The notes beneath the pieces were generated by a model. The model ran no database searches and was not told the DNA's origin. It saw only the letters and a program-made list of their open reading frames with translations. From Mollicutes bacterium (GTDB taxonomy: Bacteria; Bacillota_I; Bacilli_A; Izemoplasmatales; Izemoplasmataceae), in contig PWKX01000004.1 in the NCBI GenBank assembly GCA_003559585.1, positions 1 to 5,590 on the forward strand: a DNA stretch of 5,590 nt. Direction: 5' to 3'. The position numbers and the translations under genes were made by a program. This document shows, piece after piece, positions 1-5,042 of this stretch (its first letter is position 1; every line of letters begins with the position of its first letter).

Positions 1-1
1 C

Positions 2-958
2 TCAAGTGTTGAAACCCTGATCACACATGAAACCATCAAGCTTATGTTGATTGGGGAGTATGGGTTTTTAATTAAAGGGCTTGAATGGCCCTTTGCGCTT
101 GTGTTGCCTTATGTCATATCCTTTTATACGATGATGTCGTTATTAGAAGATAGTGGCTATTTACCTAGATTGGCAGTCTTATTAGATGGCATTTTAAAAA
201 AGATAGGCTTGACTGGTTCGAGCATCATACCTTTATTGTTGGGTTATGGTTGCGGCATCCCCGCGATCATGGGGACCCGTTCACTGCCCAGTAAAAAATC
301 AAGATTAACCGTGGCGGTGATGGTGTCTTTTGCGATTCCGTGTGTTTCTCAAACAGGGGCGTTTATTTCCTTGTTGGTTGAACATTCCTTATTGGCCCTG
401 GTGATGGTGTTTGTGGTTTCAATCCTGGCTTTGATCATCGTTGGGTTTGTGATGGATAAAATCCAAAAAAAAGCAGTGCCTTTAACGTTGATGTCCTTAC
501 CAGAATTGTTGGTGCCTAAACCAAAAATATTTGGTAAAAAAGTGTATGTACGGGTAAAACATTATATTAAAGACGGGGCTATCCCGATGATCATCGCCAT
601 AGGTTTCACCGCGTTTTTCTATGAAATCGGGGTGTTAACCGTGATTGGCCGAGGCTTAGCACCGGTTGTCTCTGGGTGGCTACGCTTACCTGAGGAAGCC
701 GCTACCCCACTCATTTTAGGGATTGTAAGGCGAGAACTGGCTGTTTTACCGCTTATTGATATGTCTTTAACCACCTTGCAGTTTTTCACAGCCGCGGTGG
801 TGGCGTTGTTTTATGTCCCATGTATCGCCATGATTGCGACATTAGCCAAAGAGTTTAATTTAAAAACGGCCATCGGTATTTTAATCTTTACAACCTTTAC
901 CGCAGTCTTTATTGGTGGTATCATTGCGCGTGTGGGCGCATTATTAATCGGTTCATGA
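2..958 (+). CDS. feoB: FeoB-like ferrous iron transporter, C-terminal part (5' end outside window)
   Basis: This is the membrane (Gate/FeoB_C) half of a FeoB-type Fe2+ uptake protein of the cytoplasmic membrane. The frame is open from base 2 with no stop before the first ATG at 44, so that ATG is internal and the gene begins upstream. The G-protein domain must lie outside the window; 318 codons are visible. Family signatures seen: SLLEDSGYLPR (about 137-169), the first gate motif GYGCGIPAIMGTR (242-280, Cys codon 251-253), an IPCVSQTGA stretch (about 334-357), and the second gate motif YVPCIA (812-829, Cys codon 821-823). At least seven hydrophobic segments are present. Canonical FeoB has GCNVPAI in the first gate; here it is GCGIPAI. 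It ends in TGA (956-958), 19 bases before the next gene, which suggests an operon. It could belong to a divergent FeoB-like subfamily with another metal, but the two Cys-containing gate motifs make FeoB the best call. Confidence 0.85.
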   Translation, partial: SSVETLITHETIKLMLIGEYGFLIKGLEWPFALVLPYVISFYTMMSLLEDSGYLPRLAVLLDGILKKIGLTGSSIIPLLLGYGCGIPAIMGTRSLPSKKSRLTVAVMVSFAIPCVSQTGAFISLLVEHSLLALVMVFVVSILALIIVGFVMDKIQKKAVPLTLMSLPELLVPKPKIFGKKVYVRVKHYIKDGAIPMIIAIGFTAFFYEIGVLTVIGRGLAPVVSGWLRLPEEAATPLILGIVRRELAVLPLIDMSLTTLQFFTAAVVALFYVPCIAMIATLAKEFNLKTAIGILIFTTFTAVFIGGIIARVGALLIGS

Positions 959-963
959 TGTTG

Positions 964-969
964 AAAGGA
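964..969 (+). promoter_or_regulatory. Shine-Dalgarno deciding the antiporter start
   Basis: AAAGGA lies 8 bases upstream of ATG 978. It overlaps the other in-frame ATG at 969, which therefore has no usable ribosome binding site. This is the reason to start the antiporter at 978 and not 969. Confidence 0.7.
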
Positions 970-977
970 TGATATAT

Positions 978-1907
978 ATGGATTATCTTTTATTGATTGT
1001 TGGTATGGTTGTTTTGGTACAAGGCGCTAATTTTTTTGTTGAAGGTGCTAGTGCGCTGGCCCGTTTTTACCGCATTCCAACGATCATCATCGGTTTAACG
1101 ATTGTGGCCTTTGGAACCAGCGCACCAGAAGCCGCGGTGAGTGTGACGGCTTCTATTAAAGGGTTAAATGATATATCGTTAGGCAACGTGATTGGCTCTA
1201 GTTTGATTAACATTTTGGTTATTTTAGGAGCGAGTGCGTTGTTTATGCCAATCGTGGTGAAAGAACGGTTGATCAAACGTGAAATGCCGTTTGCGTTGTT
1301 TGCATCTGGTTTGTTGATCATGTTTTATTTTATTGGTCATCAAGCCATTGACCGCTTAGAAGGTGTGGTGCTTTTACTTGCGTTTGTGATCTTTATGGTG
1401 GTGCTTTTAAGAGGAGCCTTTAAACACCGTGAAACCGTTAAGGTTGATGTCGATGCCAAAGCACCCAGTAAAAGCATACCGCTTTTAATCATCGGGTTAA
1501 TCGGTGTGATTTTGGGCGGTGATCTGGTCACTGAACACGCCAGCAACATCGCTGTTAATCTCGGCATGAGTGAGATGCTGGTGGGCTTAAGTGTGGTTGC
1601 TTTAGGCACCAGTTTGCCAGAACTGGTAACCTCGCTGGTGGCCGCACTTAAAAAGGAAGCCGACATTGCCTTAGGCAACATCATTGGGTCTAACATTTTT
1701 AATATCTTATTGGTATTGGGGTTATCGGCTGTCATTAGTCCGATTCAACTGACGTTGCTTGGTCTTGTTGATTTGATCTTATTGTTTATCATCACGCTGA
1801 TCACCTTAATCTTTGCTTTTACCAACCGAACCATCAGCCGTGTTGAAGGATTGATGATGTTGATGATTTACGTGGGGTATTTTATATTTATTTTGATTAG
1901 GAACTAA
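978..1907 (+). CDS. Calcium/sodium antiporter, CaCA family (YrbG-like)
   Basis: Inner-membrane cation antiporter, predicted to exchange Ca2+ for Na+ or H+. The protein has 309 residues from ATG 978 (three more from ATG 969) and about ten membrane segments, normal for bacterial YrbG-type members. The two inverted alpha-repeats are intact. Repeat 1 has GTSAPE at residues 46-51 and GNVIGSSLINIL at 69-80; repeat 2 has GTSLPE at 210-215 and GNIIGSNIFNIL at 233-244. E51 and E215 sit where the Ca2+-binding glutamates E54 and E213 of the archaeal exchanger NCX_Mj are expected. N78 and N242 fall at the same 27-residue spacing as that protein's N81 and D240. A charged linker with PSK around residues 149-166 joins the two halves. 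It follows feoB by 19 bases, so the two are probably co-transcribed. No clear terminator follows it. True ion preference (Ca2+, Mn2+ or other) cannot be read from sequence. Confidence 0.93.
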   Translation: MDYLLLIVGMVVLVQGANFFVEGASALARFYRIPTIIIGLTIVAFGTSAPEAAVSVTASIKGLNDISLGNVIGSSLINILVILGASALFMPIVVKERLIKREMPFALFASGLLIMFYFIGHQAIDRLEGVVLLLAFVIFMVVLLRGAFKHRETVKVDVDAKAPSKSIPLLIIGLIGVILGGDLVTEHASNIAVNLGMSEMLVGLSVVALGTSLPELVTSLVAALKKEADIALGNIIGSNIFNILLVLGLSAVISPIQLTLLGLVDLILLFIITLITLIFAFTNRTISRVEGLMMLMIYVGYFIFILIRN

Positions 1908-1923
1908 AACTTTTAAAATGCTA

Positions 1924-1950
1924 TTGCAATTCTTTAAAAACTGTTGTAAT
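1924..1950 (+). promoter_or_regulatory. Probable sigma-A promoter for the riboswitch-pbuG transcript
   Basis: A -10 element TGTAAT (1945-1950, one mismatch to TATAAT) is preceded by the extended -10 dinucleotide TG with one base between (1942-1943). A -35-like TTGCAA lies at 1924-1929. The spacer is only 15 bases, short of the usual 17, but an extended -10 lessens dependence on the -35. The start would fall near 1957, a few bases before the aptamer P1 helix, which is the right place. Read from sequence only. Confidence 0.5.
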
Positions 1951-1963
1951 CTAAAAAAGGTTA

Positions 1964-2032
1964 GTATCGTATATGATCAGAAATAGGGTCTGATTGTCTC
2001 TACCCCGCACCTTAAATGTGGGACTATGATAC
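1964..2032 (+). promoter_or_regulatory. Purine riboswitch aptamer, guanine class (C74)
   Basis: Three-way-junction aptamer that binds guanine or hypoxanthine in the mRNA leader. P1 pairs 1964-1971 with 2025-2032 (8 pairs, one G-U). P2 pairs 1975-1981 with 1989-1995, closing the seven-base loop AATAGGG. P3 pairs 2004-2009 with 2017-2022, closing the loop CCTTAAA, the same L3 as in the Vibrio vulnificus add riboswitch. The loop-loop G-C pairs (G1987/G1988 with C2010/C2011) are possible. The J2/3 core GTCTCTACC (1996-2004) matches GUUUCUACC except for one base. The ligand-specifying base after GGA is C2024, equivalent to C74, so the ligand is guanine/hypoxanthine and not adenine. Unusual bases are C1998 (position 48, normally U) and G1986 (position 36, normally U). 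It lies 77 bases before a guanine/hypoxanthine permease gene, the classic target. Confidence 0.95.
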
Positions 2033-2063
2033 ACGTTTTTTAAGAGAGATGTAATACCTCCCT
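2019..2063 (+). promoter_or_regulatory. Candidate antiterminator of the riboswitch
   Basis: Bases 2020-2023 (GGGA) can pair with 2059-2062 (TCCC), and 2030-2032 (TAC) with 2051-2053 (GTA). A weak two-pair contact lies between (2027-2028 with 2055-2056). This uses the 3' strands of P3 and P1 and the 5' arm of the terminator, so it excludes both. That is the usual logic of a guanine OFF switch: no ligand, antiterminator forms, pbuG is transcribed. The helix is imperfect, so this is an inference from hand pairing. Confidence 0.45.
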
Positions 2064-2108
2064 ATTTTTGGTGCGTACTGCCACAAAAAATTATAGGAGG
2101 CTTTTTTT
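2057..2108 (+). terminator. Riboswitch terminator that also sequesters the pbuG ribosome binding site
   Basis: The 5' arm CCTCC (2057-2061) pairs with GGAGG (2096-2100). Further in, TTTTTG (2065-2070) can pair with CAAAAA (2084-2089), with small bulges between the two helices. Seven T residues follow (2102-2108), directly before the ATG at 2109. The 3' arm contains AGGAGG (2095-2100), the Shine-Dalgarno of pbuG, 8 bases from the start codon. The one hairpin can therefore end transcription and, in any transcript that escapes, hide the ribosome binding site. The stem is interrupted, so termination strength is uncertain. Confidence 0.75.
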
Positions 2109-3479
2109 ATGGAAAAAGTAGCAAACTTTTTCAAATTCCGTGAGCGTAACACCACCTTCAAAACAGAAGTGCTTGCGGGCGTCACCACGTTTTTGGCCAT
2201 GGCTTACATCTTACCGGTCAACGCAAACATGCTTGGGGCAACCGGCATGCCGATTGCCGGTGTATTTTTCGCAACTGTAATGGCATCATTCATTGCGGCC
2301 ATGATCATGGGACTCATCGCCAACTATCCTGTGGCTTTAGCACCTGGAATGGGCATCAACGCATTTTTTACCTACACCGTTGTTTTCACCTACGGTTTAA
2401 GTTGGGAAGCTGCGTTGGCTGCTGTACTCATTTCAGGTGTTTTATTTTTGGTCTTAAGTGTCTCAGGGTTAAGAAAAATGATCATTAACGCCATACCGCA
2501 ACCTTTAAAATATGCGGTTGGTGCTGGTATTGGTTTCTTCATCACCTTTATCGGACTTAAAAACGCGGGCTTGGTTGTTGGTGATGGTGCAACGTTAGTC
2601 ACGTTAGGCGACCTGTCACATCCGGCTGTTTTACTGGCGATTTTCGGCTTACTCATCGTGGTACTCTTATCGGTTAGAGGCAATCGCTTTTCACTGATTA
2701 TCGCGATTGGCATCACCGCGGTGGTTGGTTTAATCTTAAATGCGGTAGGCGTTTCAAACATGCCATCGCTCGTCTCACAACAAGAAGGTTTATTTGAAGG
2801 CGCAGGCGAAACATTCTTTGCGTTTACCAGAGGCTTTGGTGAGTTGTTTAGCACACCACAAGCGTTACTCGTCATCTTTACGTTCTTGTTTGTTGATTTC
2901 TTTGACACCGCTGGGACCTTGATTGCGGTTGGTAACCGTGCTGGGCTGATCAGTGAAGATGGTGAACTGGTTGATGGCAATAAAGCGTTACTTGCTGATT
3001 CGATTGGAACAGTGGCAGGGGCCGCTTTTGGAACCAGTACCGTGACCAGTTACATTGAATCATCTACCGGGATTGAACAAGGTGGGCGCACTGGGTTAAC
3101 CGCTGTGACGGTTGGTATTTTGTTTTTACTCTCACTCGCGATTTATCCACTGATTGGTATTTTCACCGCCATTGTGGATCCTGATACTGGCGCTGAGTTT
3201 TATCCAGTAACATCAATGGCACTCATCATGGTTGGCTCATTGATGGTCTCACAACTTAAGTTTATTGATTTTGATGATAAACCGGTTTTAATCGCTTCAT
3301 TCTTAACGATTGTCTTCATGATTTTCTCATTCTCAATTGCTGAGGGGATCGCGGTTGGTTTCATTTTCTACCCACTCGCGATGATCGCCAGCAAACGCAT
3401 TAAAGAAGTAAACCCAATCATGTATGGTCTCATGGTTTTCTTCATTGTTTATTTTGTTATTACCACCGTATTTGCTTAA
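2109..3479 (+). CDS. pbuG: Guanine/hypoxanthine permease (AzgA-type NCS2 family)
   Basis: Proton-coupled purine-base importer of the cytoplasmic membrane. It brings in guanine and hypoxanthine (possibly adenine) for salvage by phosphoribosyltransferases. The 456 residues match the length of AzgA/PbuG proteins. Diagnostic stretches: GVTTFLAMAYI (24-34), APGMGINAFFTYTVV (78-92), FDTAGTLIAVGNRAGLI (from 265) and GTSTVTSYIESSTGIEQGGR (from 308). Some 12-14 hydrophobic segments run the full length and no break is seen. ATG 2109 is set by AGGAGG 8 bases upstream. The guanine riboswitch in its leader agrees with guanine/hypoxanthine as substrate and predicts shut-off when purine bases are plentiful. 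A terminator follows at once. PbuO is a close paralogue in Bacillus and the two cannot be separated here; substrate details are by family inference. Confidence 0.93.
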   Translation: MEKVANFFKFRERNTTFKTEVLAGVTTFLAMAYILPVNANMLGATGMPIAGVFFATVMASFIAAMIMGLIANYPVALAPGMGINAFFTYTVVFTYGLSWEAALAAVLISGVLFLVLSVSGLRKMIINAIPQPLKYAVGAGIGFFITFIGLKNAGLVVGDGATLVTLGDLSHPAVLLAIFGLLIVVLLSVRGNRFSLIIAIGITAVVGLILNAVGVSNMPSLVSQQEGLFEGAGETFFAFTRGFGELFSTPQALLVIFTFLFVDFFDTAGTLIAVGNRAGLISEDGELVDGNKALLADSIGTVAGAAFGTSTVTSYIESSTGIEQGGRTGLTAVTVGILFLLSLAIYPLIGIFTAIVDPDTGAEFYPVTSMALIMVGSLMVSQLKFIDFDDKPVLIASFLTIVFMIFSFSIAEGIAVGFIFYPLAMIASKRIKEVNPIMYGLMVFFIVYFVITTVFA

Positions 3480-3480
3480 T

Positions 3481-3510
3481 AAACACCGCCATTATTGGCG
3501 GTGTTTTTTT
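3481..3510 (+). terminator. Intrinsic terminator after pbuG
   Basis: A perfect ten-pair stem, AAACACCGCC (3481-3490) with GGCGGTGTTT (3497-3506), closes a six-base loop ATTATT. The run of seven T is 3504-3510. It begins one base after the pbuG stop codon. It is compact and looks strong, yet the next gene's ribosome binding site starts only 23 bases later. Confidence 0.92.
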
Positions 3511-3533
3511 AGGATAAAAAATTTATAATCATA

Positions 3534-3539
3534 AAGGAG
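3534..3539 (+). promoter_or_regulatory. Shine-Dalgarno deciding the uracil permease start
   Basis: AAGGAG lies 9 bases upstream of ATG 3549. The in-frame GTG at 3543 is only 3 bases away and the ATG at 3541 is followed directly by TGA. So ATG 3549 is the supported start. Confidence 0.7.
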
Positions 3540-3548
3540 TATGTGAAG

Positions 3549-4820
3549 ATGAAACAAGGATTAACCATTGGTATTCAAGAAAAACCAGCCAGTAAACTAC
3601 AGTGGCTGATGTTATCACTACAACATGTTTTAGGGATGTTTGGGGCAACGGTACTCGTGCCTTTACTCACTGGGTTACATATCGGTGTTGCGCTTGTGGC
3701 AAGCGGGGTTGGCACCATCATTTATATCGCAGTGACAAAGGGGAAGGTTCCCATTTATTTAGGCAGTTCATTTGCCTATATCGCTGCCATTCAGTATGCG
3801 GTGGCTGAACGTGGGTTTGGTTCAGCGTTTATCGGTTTAATGGCGGTGGGCATCATTTATGTGTTGGTGGCGATGATCATAAGGTTTACTGGCAGTGAGT
3901 GGATTAAAAAACTATTGCCACCGGTGGTCATTGGGCCAGTCATCATGATCATTGGTTTAACCTTAGCCCCAGTGGCAATTGAGTCAGCTGGTTTAGATGG
4001 CACACAAGGGTTTAAAACGCCACTGATTGCTTTGATTACGTTTTTAACCGCGGTTTTAATTGGGTTAAAAGGCAACCGGTTTTTCAAAATCGTACCGTTT
4101 GTGTGCGCAATCGCAGTTGGGTATGTCGCAGCGTTATTGCTTGGTGTGGTCACCTTCACAGAAATTTTTGCTGGATCACGCATCTTAACCATGCCAGAAT
4201 TTAACATCATCGGCACCTACACCTTAGATTTTTCAATGGTCTTATTATTTGCCCCGATTGCCTTTGTGACCATCGCCGAACATATTGGCGATCACACCGT
4301 GCTTGGTGAGATCACCCAAAAAGATTTCATCAAAGACCCTGGGCTACATAAGACCTTACTTGGTGATGGGCTTGCGACGTTTGTGAGTGGTGGCTTAGGT
4401 GGCCCAGCCAATACATCGTATGGTGAAAACACAGGGATTGTGGCGATGACCAAAGTCGGCAGTGTTTACGTCATATTCTTAGCGGCCTTGATGGCTATTA
4501 TGCTTGGTTTCTTAGGTTGGATTCAAGCTTTAATTGCGGCCATTCCTGGTGGTGTGATTGGTGGAATAACGATCTTACTGTATGGTTTGATCGCCAGTAA
4601 CGGGATTAAAGTGTTGATCAAATCAGGCATCAACATCGGTCAAATGCGCAACACCGTCATCATCTCCTCCATCTTAGTGATTGGTTTAGGTGGGGCTTTC
4701 TTACAACTCAATGAAGTCGCCAACATGTCAGGCATGTCCTTAGCCGCGGTGGCTGGGATTGTTTTAAACTTAGTCTTACCCCACGAAACCGACCCATCAC
4801 AAGACAAAAATAAAGCCTAA
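3549..4820 (+). CDS. uraA: Uracil permease (UraA/PyrP type, NCS2 family)
   Basis: Uracil-proton symporter of the cytoplasmic membrane that feeds pyrimidine salvage through uracil phosphoribosyltransferase. From ATG 3549 it has 423 residues, close to E. coli UraA (429). Residues aligning to the UraA substrate and proton site: H26 in SLQHVLGMFGATVLVP (H24), F75 in LGSSFAYIA (F73), E244 in IAEHIGDHTVLG (E241), Y291 and E293 in NTSYGENTG (Y288, E290). The position of UraA H245 is D248. These NCS2 motifs fit uracil better than xanthine, though xanthine/uracil annotation overlaps. It sits 69 bases after pbuG behind a terminator, with no convincing promoter of its own, so readthrough expression is possible. 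No PyrR-type leader is seen. A GTG start at 3543 would add two residues. Confidence 0.93.
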   Translation: MKQGLTIGIQEKPASKLQWLMLSLQHVLGMFGATVLVPLLTGLHIGVALVASGVGTIIYIAVTKGKVPIYLGSSFAYIAAIQYAVAERGFGSAFIGLMAVGIIYVLVAMIIRFTGSEWIKKLLPPVVIGPVIMIIGLTLAPVAIESAGLDGTQGFKTPLIALITFLTAVLIGLKGNRFFKIVPFVCAIAVGYVAALLLGVVTFTEIFAGSRILTMPEFNIIGTYTLDFSMVLLFAPIAFVTIAEHIGDHTVLGEITQKDFIKDPGLHKTLLGDGLATFVSGGLGGPANTSYGENTGIVAMTKVGSVYVIFLAALMAIMLGFLGWIQALIAAIPGGVIGGITILLYGLIASNGIKVLIKSGINIGQMRNTVIISSILVIGLGGAFLQLNEVANMSGMSLAAVAGIVLNLVLPHETDPSQDKNKA

Positions 4821-4850
4821 CGATCACTCTTAATAAACAAGTACACTGAG

Positions 4851-4909
4851 ATCCCTTTAAAATTAATCGCACGTTATCTGCGGCGACATTTTAAAGGGGT
4901 TTTTCTTTA
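4851..4909 (+). terminator. Intrinsic terminator after the uracil permease gene
   Basis: A long stem pairs 4851-4863 with 4888-4900 (eleven Watson-Crick pairs from CCCTTTAAAAT, plus a G-U and an A-T at the base). The 24-base apical part can fold further, with TCGC (4867-4870) against GCGA (4883-4886). The T-rich tail is TTTTTCTTT at 4900-4908. It starts 30 bases after the uraA stop codon and closes the transport block before zwf. Confidence 0.9.
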
Positions 4910-4973
4910 TCTCATAAGGTATTTCACAAGTCAAATGGGCGCGTTAATGTTAAACTATAGGTATCAATGTCAC

Positions 4974-4978
4974 AGGAG
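4974..4978 (+). promoter_or_regulatory. Shine-Dalgarno of the zwf leader ORF
   Basis: AGGAG stands 7 bases before ATG 4986. It is the only good ribosome binding site between the uraA terminator and zwf. The zwf ATG at 5039 has nothing comparable at the right distance. This points to the small ORF as the real entry site for ribosomes. Confidence 0.7.
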
Positions 4979-4985
4979 TGAGACC

Positions 4986-5042
4986 ATGAAGACAATCCAT
5001 AACAAAGCAACATTAATGCCAATGAACGGTGCCTTATCATGA
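4986..5042 (+). CDS. 18-residue leader peptide overlapping zwf
   Basis: A short ORF, MKTIHNKATLMPMNGALS, opens at an ATG with a well-placed AGGAG. Its TGA stop (5040-5042) overlaps the zwf start ATG (5039-5041) in the ATGA arrangement typical of translational coupling. I recognise no homologue. There is no run of a single amino acid codon as in classical attenuators, no signal peptide and no membrane segment. The likely role is to deliver ribosomes to the zwf start, which lacks its own Shine-Dalgarno; a regulatory peptide is possible. It could also be the remnant of a lost upstream gene. Evidence is geometric only, with no proof of translation. Confidence 0.5.
   Translation: MKTIHNKATLMPMNGALS

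Noticed and set aside
44..46. ATG 44 as the true start of the first gene (304 residues)
   Set aside because: The frame is open back to base 2, there is no Shine-Dalgarno before 44, and FeoB-type proteins have a large N-terminal part; the gene is cut by the window edge.
1067..1735. Minus-strand ORFs of 84 and 131 codons within the antiporter gene
   Set aside because: They lie wholly antisense to a clearly conserved gene, have no family resemblance or ribosome binding site, and mirror its codons.
1908..1923. Terminator for the feoB-antiporter transcript
   Set aside because: The sequence is AT-rich without a GC-containing hairpin and T-tract; the transcript may run on into the riboswitch terminator.
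2390..2980. Minus-strand ORF of 196 codons within pbuG
   Set aside because: Ser/Thr/Pro/Lys-rich composition is the antisense of a hydrophobic membrane protein; no independent evidence.
3524..3529. Perfect TATAAT as a -10 box for uraA
   Set aside because: Initiation would fall about 3536, inside the Shine-Dalgarno, and the -35 region would be inside the terminator with no TTGACA-like sequence.
3541..3546. ATG followed directly by TGA before uraA, as a minimal start-stop element
   Set aside because: Only one base separates the Shine-Dalgarno from this ATG, too close to be used; most likely chance.
3602..4216. Other-frame ORFs within uraA (plus 3602-3808, minus 3857-4216)
   Set aside because: Both overlap a full-length UraA homologue with intact active-site residues; they are frame shadows.
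4923..4961. Promoter for the leader ORF and zwf (TTCACA at 4923, TGTTAAACT at 4948-4956)
   Set aside because: An extended -10-like TG precedes TAAACT, but only four of six bases match and no -35 is correctly spaced. A promoter is expected here, but I cannot place it.
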